In this document: positions 1 to 12,300 of the stretch, one piece after another | Position numbering within the stretch: position 1 is the first letter of the stretch | How the letters are laid out: each line of letters begins with the position of its first letter | Source: Hermetia illucens | Lineage: Eukaryota; Arthropoda; Insecta; Diptera; Stratiomyidae | Direction of reading: 5' to 3' | Length of the DNA: 64,000 nucleotides | NCBI RefSeq assembly: GCF_905115235.1 | Contig: NC_051854.1 | Span: 23,224,001 to 23,288,000, forward strand | The notes under the pieces: generated by a model | Seen by the model: only the letters and a program-made list of their open reading frames with translations | Told to the model about the DNA's origin: nothing | Databases searched by the model: none | Program-made: the position numbers and the translations under genes

Positions 1-1640
1 AGTGGTTGTTACCAGTAAAAAGCAGAAGCTGCTATACTACATTTTGAGCACTTCAAAGCACGCGATATGGATGGAATTTATCCAGTGATGCTCATGAAAT
101 GTACAGAATACTAAGATCGAACCCTAGGAAATATTTTCCTAGCATACTTTGTTCTGGACCACATAGGATGATTATTCAAACCAAGCAAATCAGCTTACCA
201 TCATTCTCGTTGAAATGTCTACAGAGACTGGTTGAACGCCGCATTCGCCAAAAGGCGAGAAGGTCACACCCACTGAATGAAAACCAAAATGCTTACGAGC
301 GTAGAAAGTCATCTGAGTCTGCTTTTGATTCGTTGGTTTCCAAGAACAAGGACGCTTCTGTAAGGTGAGTATACGGTGTTCGGGGACATTAAGGGGTCTT
401 CTAACTATGCGCCCTTCCAAAAAAATTGTGATGCCGTCACATAGTCTGAGTCGATGATACCTTGTTTGAGTGCATCTATGCTATGCTAATGCAAAGATTG
501 TTTGTGGTGAAGTTGGTGTTGATCGTTACCTGACAACGAAAGCAACAATAGGCTGCCCCCAAGGATGTGTGCTATCCTTACTTTTGTGGAATATGTGGGG
601 TGACTGCTTTGTGAACTGTAAAATCTGGACAACGTGACTCTGGTAGGTGTTGACCGAGACCGCGAAAAATTGTGTAGGGAGGTTTTTCAACCATTCAAAA
701 TTTACAAGGAGGAGAAAACTGAATGGTGTTTGGATTTCAAAGACGAAACTATATTCAGAGCACTACATTGAGAACAGCTCACACCTCTGTGGAGAAACAG
801 CGGACGGGAGGGCCACAGAACATTTAAAGACTTATTGGGAGAACTGAATCCACTTTTTGAGCGCCTTCTGATTCTCGGATACATCTGTTTGGTAGAAGAA
901 ATGAAATGTGGCGGGATATACTGAGATCTTCTACAAAGATGGCGCAAAAACAGAACAGCTTTTCGAGCAGGATCCTACTTTTCGAATAAAAAGGAAAGGT
1001 TTGATTTTTCCTTGGGAAAAACTTCAGGCTTAAGTGTATGCGATCTTACGGGCAGCAACCTGGGTGATTGACAATCGATCGAAGTGTAGGGACTTCGCAA
1101 TCCACAGTCATAGTCAAGTTGCCCTGAGGGGTTGAGCATTCCTTTGTTCACCTCAAAAAATGTTCAGGAACGTAGAAATCTACGTCTATATTCGAGAACT
1201 ACCTTTTGGTCTTCGGCCACGGTGTCATAGAAGAAAATGATTTCTCAGATGCCTTGGCAAAAGATGATTTAATTTCTCCCATGCCGAAACCGGAACCAGT
1301 AATTGCAGTGCTGAATACTGTTAGCAAAAATTGAGAAGAACGCAGGCGTCGAACACAATGGGCCACTACGGTCTGAGTTCATCTCCCCAACCCCATCCAC
1401 ACACATATAGACACAACGCCTTACTTGCAGTATATAAACTGACCCTTAATTATCCTCTATTCTCATACGGAACTGAGTCAATCTAAACAACATGCAGACT
1501 TCCACTAATTAACAAGTTAATATCGATCTTCATTATCTCGGAAGCCTTGGTAAATTGGAAGTAGTTAGCAACATGCAAGGCAATTAACTGGTAAATATTA
1601 TTCAATGACAACTATTCAGACTCCCAGTAAAATGGAGGAA
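1..1640 (+). mobile_element. LOA/jockey-group LINE, 5'-truncated by window edge, decayed
   Basis: Conceptual translation gives reverse-transcriptase pieces (HPLNENQNAY and a following VFGDIKG-like stretch, about 200-400). RNase H-like pieces follow near 920-1300, including a PGHCV-like segment. The order RT then RNase H, with a Cys-poor 3' part, is what LOA-clade LINEs have. The reading frame shifts many times, so this is an old dead copy. Its 3' boundary is only approximate. Similar RNase H-upstream sequence recurs near 43.2 kb. Confidence 0.6.
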
Positions 1641-2098
1641 AGTTTAGAGTTTATAATTGGATTGCTAGAAAATTAGAAGATAGCCGATGCTCTTTATGAA
1701 TTAGATCCAAAATAAATCGGCATCCTTGCGATTGACGTGTCAACAAACCCTCTACAGCTCAGACTATACAAAGACACGGTTTTGGGAACGAAGATGTTGT
1801 GTTTGTACGAGGTGTCATTTTTTTAACCAACTTATACTCTTATGGAAACGAAGTACTATTAAGAAACAAATACAGCAAAAATAAGCACTATGATACAGAC
1901 AGTTGAAGAGCCCTCCCTTATCAGAAAAAGAGGCTACAGAAGAGATCTATGAAGAATAAATACGGTGAGAGGAGATTCTATGTAGCACAAAATATAGTAT
2001 TACACATTCCTCATGAAGCAACTATACCGACTAGAAGACTTGGGTAGGCAAATCACTCCTGCTTCAAACCAGCATAGTAAACATTCTTCAATAACACA
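1641..2098. other. No gene recognised
   Basis: AT-rich sequence between the LINE remnant and the CRAL-TRIO exon. No coding signal is seen. It would be the start of intron 1 of the minus-strand CRAL-TRIO gene. Confidence 0.5.
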
Positions 2099-2102
2099 TT
2101 AC

Positions 2103-2374
2103 CAAACTTTCATTGCACGCTGTATATCACTACTGGAAGTATCTCGTTTCGCGAAAAATTCAGGACAAAGTGTACGCAAGGTAAAATTCAAATCCACAGT
2201 TTGTTTGGCAAGCTCCATACTATTATGACACGAATATAGAAACAGGATAGCTTCGATCTCTTCGATGTCTGGCAAATGCTTTTGACGATTGGTCCATTCC
2301 ATCAATTTGAGAACTTCCGATTTTTCCAGATCCGAAAATTTCTCATATTGATTTTCCACACTTATGGCTTTCAT
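2103..2374 (-). CDS. CRAL-TRIO family protein, first coding exon (rest outside window)
   Basis: This exon encodes the helical N-terminal CRAL-TRIO_N region of a Sec14-like lipid carrier, the alpha-tocopherol-transfer-protein-like type common in insects. Visible family traits are the KSEV..LMEW helix, the KHLPDI motif, and the ELAKQT..L..TLRTLCPEFF stretch ending in FAKRD. The ATG at 2374 starts the homology. The exon ends after TTTG at a GTAATG donor, leaving phase 2, and is 272 nt long. The paralogous exon at 9115-9386 has the same length and phase. The two translations share about half their residues. The downstream Sec14 exons were searched for on the minus strand below 2100 and not found, so they probably lie left of the window. 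The ligand cannot be told. A lone pseudo-exon is possible, but the frame is fully open. Confidence 0.75.
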
Positions 2375-3430
2375 GATTATTTGTTGTACACTAAGTAGTA
2401 GAAGATAACAAAAGATTCCACAGTGCTACAGATATCTACAGTATACGTAATCTCAGAACGGACTATTCTTTCTACTGATCCCATATGTGCAATGGTACTT
2501 GCATTTATAATGGTTTTACAATGGATGCCTTATCACAACTTACATAAAAAAGTATGGAGGTAGGAGCTGCTAAGTACTGCATTACATATGATTACATATT
2601 ACTAAGAATACATGTGGTATATACGTATACATATATAATATTGTCCATACCGCAATTGCATGTTGCACTTTCACCTTGCCAATGCTATATGTTGATACAC
2701 AATACTACGTATTACTAATGGAGGCATGCACTGTGCGTTATTAATTTTACTTAGTTGCAAGACTGCCAGTATTGACGAAGTAGGCAAATTAATTATGCCC
2801 GTAAGAGCACGAATATCAATGAATGTCTCATTGTGCACAACCATATTTTAAGAATCCATTTCTGATAGGAAGAATAATTAATAAGCAATGAAAATAGATA
2901 AGTAACTATCCAACCTAGAACCTTAAGCGGAAAATTTAATGGAGTTATTAAAATAGAATAATGTAAAATGAAAATGTGGTGGAAGCTGACGCAAATAAAC
3001 AAAACATCCCAACATTTTAGCTTAACATTGCATAACAAAACCCCCTCTTATTTGCGTTACGATTGAAGAATGCATTTCCAAATTTTAGAAAAAAGAACAG
3101 ATAGCAGATTTATTGAAGGTCTATTTATACTTCCACCGGTATTGAATTCAGTGCCACCGTGACTAGACCAACAATACTTTGATTAGGACAAGAAGCATAA
3201 AAGAGTAATTTTAATCTTTTCGTTTTGTAATTGCGTGGCAGTGGAAAATCTTTCCCCTTCACAAACAACGGCGCGTCTGGGATTCGCAATCACTAAAAAC
3301 CACCCACTCGTCTCTCCAACCACAGCTCCGCAGGATCACAATTTAGGCATTACTTTGCCAGTGGGTTTGCCTTCAGGTTCTTTCGCTCTTTTCTGCTTTC
3401 CTCCTTTAGCAACTCCTCCTGTATTTTCAC
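2375..3430. other. AT-rich intergenic DNA, no gene recognised
   Basis: Upstream flank of the minus-strand CRAL-TRIO exon. It has simple AT stretches, such as an alternating TA tract near 2630. The only open frame (2793-3038, minus) is a hydrophobic low-complexity shadow. Confidence 0.5.
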
Positions 3431-3930
3431 GATTGCGGAAACAGTAAGTCAATTCTCCTTCGACCTCAGCATTTCCACAACTATATTCTCTATAATCACC
3501 TAACCACAAGCCGTGCAGATACTGTATCCTGTGATGAATTGAGTAATGTGGTAGTTAATCTCACCTGTTTCCGCTCAAGCCACACCCTAATGTTGAGAAT
3601 GAAGCTGTGTGTCCACCAACCTTTCGTAGACTCATCCCATCTGCGTTGGCAGAGATCACTCGATTCTGACCTTACATTTCTACGTTCTGAGTGCCCCTCC
3701 ATATATCTTGCATGGTACAATAAACTCATTTCTTTTGCCAGAATGTCGACAGGGATCGTGCCCGTCACCACCCGTGCAGCCTCATCAGATGTGATTCCAA
3801 AAACATTACAGACCCTCAGAGTCGTCAACCGGTAAACCGAGTTCACCTGCTTTCGCCTCTGAGAGTTTGCAAGCTCCTCTATCCACACAGGTGAAAGTAG
3901 AATGGATCGCACCATTTAGGTTAGAAGCAA
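3430..3930 (-). mobile_element. R1-like LINE fragment, C-terminal region of ORF2
   Basis: A 139-codon open frame (3915-3496, minus) reads like the region after the reverse transcriptase in R1-clade elements: WIEELANSQRRK, SVYRLTTLRV, SDEAARVVTGTIPVDILAKE and WTHSFI.NIRVWLERK. It is a fragment without the RT core. The frame is open over most of its length, so it is younger than most LINE debris here. Confidence 0.65.
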
Positions 3931-4930
3931 ACTCTAATAGTGCAAATGTCGCGATGACACTTGCCTTTTAGCTATCTAGAAGTGAATTTGCATTTTGTGC
4001 CATAGTATCCCTGTGCTGGCACCAACAGCAGGGTCATCCGAGAAAATGACAACAAACGAGCCAGCGGTTGCCAGCCCGGAGACCGCTATCGTCGAAATTA
4101 ACGTAACGAGTACCAGCCCTAGTATTTCTGTTCCAAAGCCGTCAACGTTGTGGATCTCCCGGGGAACGAGGTTCAACAAGCATGCCAGCTGCAAGAAGCG
4201 AACGAAGTAGTGGAAGCCCACTAGCGTCCTGCTCAAGAACCGTCCATATTCTAAACAAAAGTACTAAAATGCAGTTACAGTTGACGAAATGTAAAATTAT
4301 CAAGCAAGTAATAACGAACTCCACCGTAGCTGGTCCCAAGCCCGGTTGTGAGAGGAGGAGGAATGGATAACTTCAGTCTGAATGAAAAGTGCAGAAACTT
4401 TATAGTCTTGCAGATTACTCCTCTTTATCATCCGCTCTTACTGTGAGATAACAACGGCGAGTACAGACACAATATTTTACGGTCCCTTGTTGCAACAGAG
4501 ATTCGTCGAGCGCTTCCGGCAATGCGCGGACGTTATTGTGCAGTGGGTCGCAGACAAGTGCCGCTTTATTACTTGCAGCGCCACAATCCCAGCCGTCATT
4601 GGGGAACGTATTCGGCTGGAGGTCATCGCAGAAACTGGTGGCCAAGAGTCGATGGGGGCGAGGGCGACGACATCAACAATATCACGCCGCACTGCAGGCA
4701 GCAGTTTTGTACTCGCCAAAGCATTCTTCTTCACGGTTCGGCCGAAGTCTCCGTTGAGGTGCGGGACGAATTCTAAAGATATAATATAATTATATATATA
4801 ATATATAATTCTCAGAAACAGATCCTTTGCATAGACTAGGTATTTTCAGGCTCTATGCCTCTCCGGCAACTCCGAGAATTCTATTTCAAATCAATAATGA
4901 TATTATGTTTTTGGCTGGCATGTCGTTCCT
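3931..4930. other. No gene recognised; GC-richer stretch and an AT palindrome
   Basis: Several overlapping open frames on both strands (about 4415-4790) have no recognisable domain and come from locally higher GC. About 45 bases at 4320-4366 resemble the 5' end of the RTE copies (GGTCCCAAGCCC). An AT-only near-palindrome lies at about 4781-4812. Confidence 0.4.
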
Positions 4931-5119
4931 GCAACTACAATCACCTGTGTATTGCCACTTCAAGCGTGTTCAGAATGCAACGTACGCGAGAAACCAGGGG
5001 AGTTTTTTCAGATCTCTTAACGAATCCCAACAGAGCGTCCAGCCAGTACAGTTTTCGCAACGGAAGCAAAAGAGTATTGGAGTGAAATTTGGGGGTTAAC
5101 CGTGCAGTACGCTAAGTAA

Positions 5120-5860
5120 CCTACCGTCGAAGTACCCGCCATGCCACTATGTCAGTCATGCATTTTGCGAATTTTAAAGAAGAAGAGGTTCCACGAACCA
5201 TAAAAAGCTCGAAGGACTGCTGGGACGCTGGCCTGAATCGGGTGAAAAATGTCTGGTATAAAAAATTTACCAGTAGAATTTACACCTTTCCTCACTGTGA
5301 GAATTATTATTATCAAAATTATAACGTTCGTTATTAGTGAAAGGGTCAATGCCCTTCTCGAGACCACGAACATTCTGTCTGAGGAGCAGAAAGGCTGCCG
5401 ATTGAATCAAGAAATGGCGAAGAGCAACTCATTGTCGACTCAGTAGCTGGAGAACAGGGTAGTTGCTATATCGAGCGTCCCGAACATCTGGCTAATCGAA
5501 GTCTGTATCACATTGATCCGAAACTAATAAGTTTATGGCAACAGTCATGAAAGGGTGGGATACCACCTTGTCAGTGCGTTCATCTGAGGGTACCAACACC
5601 TCAGAGCAAATCCGCATACGGAGAGGAATTTTCCAGGGGGATTCATTGAGTCTTCTTTGGTTCTGTATGGCACTGAAACCCTTTTCATGGCTGTTGAATA
5701 ATGCTAGCGGGCATTGTTTTGCATTCAAATATGGCTTGCATGTCATTTGGAAGCTGATACACTTGATAAACTTAGATCCTTTGAGGGGGCGAAGTCAGAC
5801 CAACAGTTTTTCGATGAATGGAAGTTGAAGACAGTGAACAGTAAACACAAGAATTGTCTC
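5120..5860 (+). mobile_element. R4/Dong-like (R2 superfamily) LINE fragment, RT domain
   Basis: The translation gives ILSEEQKGC (about 5372-5398), then a WLIEVC stretch, then SSEGTNTSEQIRIR followed by RGIFQGDSLS (about 5615-5650), WFCMALKP and LLNNASG. The RGIFQGDSLS box is the reverse-transcriptase block typical of R4/Dong and other R2-superfamily elements. The YADD box is not clearly preserved. A second copy with the same lead-in (WYKK) lies at 10.9-11.72 kb in the same orientation. Confidence 0.6.
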
Positions 5861-6950
5861 TAAGAGCCAATTGTTGAACAGATGGCTGTGTGCTGGGTAT
5901 TTCTTTGCTGAGACGAAGAGATTTATGTGTGTCATTCAGGGCTGCGTGATCGTCACCCTATAAGGTCCGTTAAAAAAACAGCGCCTGGACAAGAACTATT
6001 GCAGAATGTGTTGTTCGTCGTTAGAGATGTTTGAATATCTCATTTCTGGCTGCACTGTTATGGCGTCGATGCAATATACGAATAGGCATAATTCTGTATG
6101 TAAGGAGAGGAAGCAGGAACCAGTCATCCAGCATCTCCTGGGCGGTAAAGAGGAACAGCGAGGATGAATCCCTTACTTCGGTTTCTCCCATATCGCCGTG
6201 GGCCACCCCTTTCACATCAGAGCATGTAAGATCCCGGCATTTTCTCAGTTCGTAGAGCCCAAGACTGTCCTATACAATGATACAATGCTTGCCGAAGATT
6301 CGCATAAATAAGCACAACCTCGTTCAATCCCCATGTTCCCAAACCCACAGTCCAAACAGCGAACTCTTCTTACTCCGCATAAGTGAGGAGTGATTGTGGG
6401 CACTGGAAAATGCACGCTATACAGTGCGGTTCAGAATCAAGAACGCCACAATCAAACTCTTCCACTCCCGGACTTGCATCCAGTCGTCTCTGCCAATCAG
6501 CTCTTCGAGGAAATAAAGATCGATGATCTGGCAGGAACTATTTGCAGTTTTGCTAAACGCCAAACGCCAGTCCTTTCATAAGCATTTGAGCTACAGTTCA
6601 ACGCATCTCTTCTTCGAAATCACCCGGCCATAACTTCGAACTTTTATCGACTCGCCAACTTCTCGGCATACAATCCTTCAACAAAACCCATGGATTCACG
6701 AAATTTTTTGAGCTTATCACAACTCACACCTCTTGGAAAACATTTGAATGGTAAGGAGTCCGTTAGGTCTCGAGTCATAAGGGACCTTCTCACAACTTCA
6801 ATAAAGATTCTCCTTGTAGATTTAAATATTTGCACAAACAATGGCTTGTTTCCCTCCACCTGAAAAGTAGTTAAAATAATTGACATGAAGAAAAAGATAT
6901 CTCTCAAGAACCAGAAAAACTTAAGCGCATTTCACTTCTATTAAACTTGG
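5861..6950. other. No gene recognised
   Basis: The only open frames are short ones on both strands, and none resembles a known domain. The setting between LINE fragments suggests more decayed repeat. Confidence 0.4.
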
Positions 6951-6954
6951 ACAC

Positions 6955-7340
6955 ACTTTTTAATAGAGAATGAAAATTTGGGCTGCACTGTGGCCCCAAT
7001 AATATTATTGCTAATTGTCAGTTGGGATTTCAGTTTAAACATGGAAAACAGCAAGCTTTGAGCTACCTTCACGGAGTAATGAATACCCGATTAAACGTCA
7101 GTAATAACCTAACAGTAGTCAATTAAGCTTAGAAAAGGCTATCGACTTCGTTTTGGTCAACGGACTTATCGATAAATTAATAGAAAAGGAGTTTCCTATT
7201 TCAAAGATTAGAGCCGCGATAAGTTTACTTGAAGACAGGCATTTTTTGTTGCCGGTAACCTCGGGAGTTCCACAAGGATTCGTTTCCGGTTCAACTCTCT
7301 ATAGTATGTAAGTTAACGACTGTCTACGTAGATTAAGAAA
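6955..7340 (+). mobile_element. Jockey-clade LINE RT fragment
   Basis: Split frames give CQLGFQFKHGKQQALSYLH, then an AFDSV-equivalent block (about 7120-7180), and then SGVPQGFVSGSTLYS (about 7262-7305). These are blocks in the correct order for a jockey-type reverse transcriptase. Stops and frameshifts are frequent. Confidence 0.6.
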
Positions 7341-7479
7341 GATGTAAAGCATTGGAATAGAAAAAACATACGGTCGAAATGCCGAAGTATACTGAGCAAG
7401 TGTTAGACTTCTTCTTCAACAAAATATTTAAATTACCGCCCGATCTGATTGCTGCAACATACCATGAAGATTTTTGAAT

Positions 7480-8300
7480 ACATTTTTGTCAACCGTATTC
7501 GGGATACCGTTGCAATAACTTGGAATTAAGCTGGGTTAGTCAAGATCTGCGGAACTATTGATGCAACACACGCACGGTTACTCTTGGAGAAACACCGTGA
7601 GAAGCATCACTCTCTGTGGAGGGTATATCAAAACCGGTTCGCGTTTCAGTCGTTTCATCAAGGAAGCCTCCTCTCATCATAACTCTTTGTTCTGATTATG
7701 GACCTTGTCAGACGAGACATCCAACGTTCAGCGCCCTAAACACTACTTTATGCAGATGATGTTTTGCTGGTATCTAATAGGAAAAGTTATCTCCAGCAAC
7801 TTGCTCAAAAATCGAAGGATCGCGTCATGCAACACGGTCTCAAAATAAATCTGAACAAAGCTGAAGTTCTGACGACCGATCCTCATGAAATAGGCACTAT
7901 CACTTTCAGTGACAGTGACCTGCCCAGAGTGGGGCGATTTTAATATTTCGTTCCACAGCTGTTGTTCTTTGTGACTGACTCTAATGTTTTGAGTGTTGAC
8001 CGAAAACGAAGACGAAGATGTTGCCCTAGACGCGTGATCACATCCGAAATGATGACATCGATATGTCGTTGCCCCGAGAGGGGCGTTTTCGATGGTATGG
8101 TCACGTAATTCACATTAACAAGAATTCGCTTGTCGAGGGTGGTCTGAACATTGAAGTCAGTGGGAAACGGTGGCTTAATATGTTGGATGGTGACATGAAA
8201 GCTTCCTGATAGCATCCATATCAAGTCTTTGACAGAGCGAAATTTCGCAACCGATCAAGACAGGCAGACCCCGTTTCTGAACGGGACAAATTATCTAACA
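7480..8300 (+). mobile_element. RTE-like LINE, RT C-terminal half and 3' end
   Basis: Readable pieces are SSHHNSLF.L (the QGS.LSPLLF region), YADDVL-like sequence at about 7745, GLKINLNKAE (about 7840), and a terminal FRWYGHVI..NKNSLVEGGLNIEVSGKR block (about 8090-8170) ending with DRAKFRNRSRQADPV (about 8230-8275). This RWYGHV / RQADPV ending is characteristic of the last part of RTE-type ORF2. Confidence 0.65.
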
Positions 8301-9114
8301 GCTCTGCTGCAATTAAGGGGTAAGTCACTAGAGTTGTAAGGTGCAACTCCGAATGGAATCCGGCCGCGAAATAGGTGTAACCACAACCAGCATTCCACAA
8401 TTGATTAACTAAATGCGTAATATTGAGGGCGAAATCTTGGAATCTACTTCCTATCTGATACCGATTTCCAGGTCGTGAGTGTTTATGTTTACTTCCGAAG
8501 CCGCCGTAAGAATAAAAGGAGTACTCGGCAGAGTGGCGCCTCATTTAAATCCAAAGAGTTCCGCTGGTACCGGAACTCGCACTCAAAGCAATGTGCACAC
8601 ATTCCAAAAAATCGAAGTCAATAGATCTTAATAGACTGTTTTATTATTTTATTATATTAACTGCATCTGCACTTCATTCCAGACTTTCAAAAGTAAAACA
8701 ATTCGAATGTATCCAACCCAGTGAATTGAAACTTCAGACTTTGATTGCACTCGATAGCACCTGGTAATCTAATAATAATAAATAAATTAATCTACACAAA
8801 TGCATTTGATAAGGAACCTCACGATGATCTTCTTGTTTTCAAATAACAACAAGCCTATAATTTACAACCTACAGTTGGAAGTGTATTTTTAGTGATTTTG
8901 TTATCGATGGATTACCTAGTCGTGAAGTAGCAAATAATTATTTTAAAAATTAAACCACATTAGTTGCTCACGCGACCTCGACTTTTGTGGAAACACTTTT
9001 GTGTCTTCCTGGCTCGCAGTGCAAATCGTAGGATTTTTTCAATTCGTTATCAAAATTTGTCTATAGCATGCATTTTCAATAAGAATCGGAAATCTATCTT
9101 TTCACGTTACAACC
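8301..9114. other. 5' flank of the CRAL-TRIO gene; no other gene
   Basis: AT-rich upstream DNA with TAT(T)n and AATAATAATAA tracts near 8640-8790. It should hold the promoter and 5' UTR of the gene starting at 9115. No TATA box or initiator could be assigned with confidence. Confidence 0.4.
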
Positions 9115-9386
9115 ATGAAGTGTGCCAGTGTTGAGGAAGAATACCGGAAATATCCGCAGTTACAAAAAAGTGAAGTAGAAAAATTTATAGAATGGTCGAA
9201 GCAACAGAAACATTTACCCGATATATCCGAATTTTGGGCGTGTTGCTTCCTTCATGCATGCAAATTCAGCTTGGAAGTGGCAAAGCAAACGTATGACCTG
9301 CATTGCACTACAAGGACTGTCTGCCCGGATTTTTTTTCATCGCGGGATATCTTAGGAAAGGATATGATTGACACTATGAATACAAT
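9115..9386 (+). CDS. CRAL-TRIO gene, exon 1
   Basis: The ATG at 9115 begins the homology. The exon ends in AAT ACA AT before a consensus GTAAGT donor, leaving two bases that pair with the T opening exon 2 to make Ile. Confidence 0.85.
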
Positions 9387-12300
9387 GTAAGTTACATCAA
9401 TATATATAAAGTTATATCAATATCATAAAGTTGGTTGTAATATCAAAACTCATCCAACGGATGCTAAATTTGAATCGTTGCGACCTAGGTTTAGTTACAC
9501 AAATCAATATTTCCATTAATCATAGTTAAAGATAACTTTGCTGAAGTAGATATGGACGTTAAATTGATAAAGTTCTCAGATAATACTTTCCGATTGCCAT
9601 TGTTATCGATTTATATTGTCGCGTTTCCCAGTCCTTAAAGTCCATTGTGCTTGACTCTGATCTACGTTTCATATGCCTAGAAAGGACAACATTTTCGATA
9701 TCTACTGAATGGGCCAATCGTTTTCGGCTAAGTGGCTAATCAAAAACCATCACCAGCATTGTCCAGGGCTGAAGCAAGTCATCAGAGCGGCCCTGGGCGC
9801 AATGTGACCAAAGGTGGATGCCACGAAACCACTATATTTTTAACCAACCTCAATCTAAGGACTACCCTAAAGGACCCCGCCAAGTTATTTACTTAGCACC
9901 CCGGTCCAAAGCCCAGGTGAAGGGGGAGGGTTTAAAGCAACGTACTTTATACTATCCTCAGTAAACATAGAATAGATGCCATAGGGAAAAGCGCTTGGAC
10001 CGCGCAATTAAGGTGGCGAGCGTGTAGTCCATTTTGCGGTGACCCATCACATTGTAGTTATGTCTCATCTTCCTACATTTTATAGCGGGAACAGTAAAAC
10101 GCAAATCGACTATATTCTCATAAGTCACTGACACTTTACCTCCGTCACTGACTCCAAAGCCGTTCCCTAGGAGACCATCGCACCACAACATCGGCCGTTG
10201 ATTGGCGTTTTGCGAATCAAGCCAATAAAACGGTTTTTATCATAAACTGGACACTCGGGATGGTGAGAGAGATCTACTTTGACTTGTGAAAAGTCGACAA
10301 TTCCACCTGTCAATGCAAATTAAGTCGAGGAAACAACGAATGAAATGAATGAAATCGGGGTAAGCCACACGGCGACACCGCATCAAAGCTCTGGAAAGTG
10401 AGGAGCTGCGACCCAACACTGTGACTCAGCGAATTCTTCAACAAGTTTATCGAGGAAGGTAGAACACCATCTGACTGGCAAGAAAATACCACAGTTCCAA
10501 TGTAAAAAAGAAAGGTAGTCTAGCAGAATGTTCAAAGGCGGATTAAGCCAAGAGGACAGGCAATGATAGTCGTTTTGCGATTGAACCCGCCGTAGCCCGT
10601 CCCAATCTGAATTGCTGACCGCCACGACAGTGCAGGAGCTTTGTAGTTTTGCAGATTACTAACTATGTATGGAAGCTCTCACTACACCTGGCAATTAGAG
10701 AAAAGTGCGTACCCATCCAATGAGGGGAAGGGGAAATTGACGGTCCGGTACAAATAATCGGCGTCGAAACTGCTGATCGTATGACGTTTCGATATTTAGG
10801 TGCTCCTCCTGCTACAGCGGTTCGGTAATAATCTACGCTGACCACTTCAGCAGGTTCGCATAAGTAGTGGCGAATGAAGTGGACTAAGAAAATAAATCAA
10901 CATCCGCCCCTACTACGAAATTACTACGACAGGGGCAAGTGCAGTATCACCCCGTCCCTTGTGGCACCAAATATTCGTGTTCGAGTGTTCCCCGCATAAA
11001 GCGCACGTGACTGTACGGGTTGCAAAGAATGTCCCGACAGCACAGTTTTGAGTGGCAGAAACAGGACTCTGCGCCGGATATGACCTGTCATGCCACCATC
11101 CCAGGCATCCATTTTGGGAATGTCACCGAAAAGGAGGATCAACGAGCCGCAAACAATGAAAAAATCTACAGGGGTCTTGGCTTGGATCGACTGCAGAATT
11201 TCTGGTATAAAAAGTCAACCAGTATACATAGTATTTTAGCACGTACAATTCCTCATTGCGGGAATTATCTACCTTGTCCTTGAAAAAAACATGATTACTT
11301 GCTTGCCAATCCTCTATAAATTCATAACGTCCGTTATTAGTGGAAGAATTAGTGCGTACTCTGAGACTAACGACATTCTATCCGAGAAACAGAAGGCTGC
11401 CAAGTTGGACGGAAGGGCCGCAAAAAGTAAATCGATAGTTGTAGGATAGACAACTAAAGGCCAAGGATATCCGTTTAGTAGCTTTATTGATTACGCCCAG
11501 CTCTAACAACGGTCCGCATACCTGATTAATCGATGTCCTACGTCGGATCAATGCTATATCCTAAACTGGTAAAGTTTTTAATGATCGTCATGAATAACTT
11601 GTGTACCACCTTATCAGTGTAATTAGGTGAGGGTAACAGCACCTCAAAGCCCAGTAGAGGCAAGTTTTTTTTAAAGGATACATTGAGTCCCCTTTAGTCT
11701 TGTAGAGCACTTTCATGACTACTGAATCATGCCAGAATTGGTGATTTCAAAGATACTCCGCTGTTTAAATTGCTGCGGCGTTGGAAGCTAGCAAGCTGAG
11801 CAGGGAGATCTTCAATATCTGGTACAGGCACAAATATATGTGCAGGTATGCAAGGACTGCCGAGAGGCATTGAAAGGACCAACGAATCTGCGAGGCTCAT
11901 CCTGGACGGAATCTTCTAATGAAATCCTGGAGCTGCTGGTTCAGATGCACTTCCCCGTCAGCGAAGAGGAGGGGTGAATCAGAGCCTTGCTTGGAGAGTA
12001 TGTAGTTCCAGTGGTGCAAAACTATCAAATCGGTAACAACCGAGGATAAAATCGGCTGGGCTATAAACAGTTTCTCCTCATATAATTCGCCAAAGATTGG
12101 TTCTGTACTTCAATATAAACTATCTGGGTGTAATCCGGGATCCGAAGCTAAAATGGAAGTTGAACACAAAACTGCGGATTTAGAAGATCTGTATAGCCTT
12201 CTATGCCTGCAAGAGGACCTTTCTAAAGAAATGGGTCTCCCGTCGAGGATGGTTCTCTGTTGTCAGCTGTGGTACGTCCCATCCTATCGTATGGTTCTAA

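Noticed and set aside
2793-3038. Membrane protein gene on the minus strand
   Set aside because: Hydrophobic low-complexity frame in AT-rich DNA with no start context, no splice partner and no family resemblance.
4415-4790. A real gene suggested by four overlapping open frames
   Set aside because: All frames on both strands are open because of local GC content. None shows a domain.
8221-8544. Minus-strand protein of 107 codons upstream of the CRAL-TRIO gene
   Set aside because: Partly antisense to the 3' end of an RTE LINE and without a recognisable domain.
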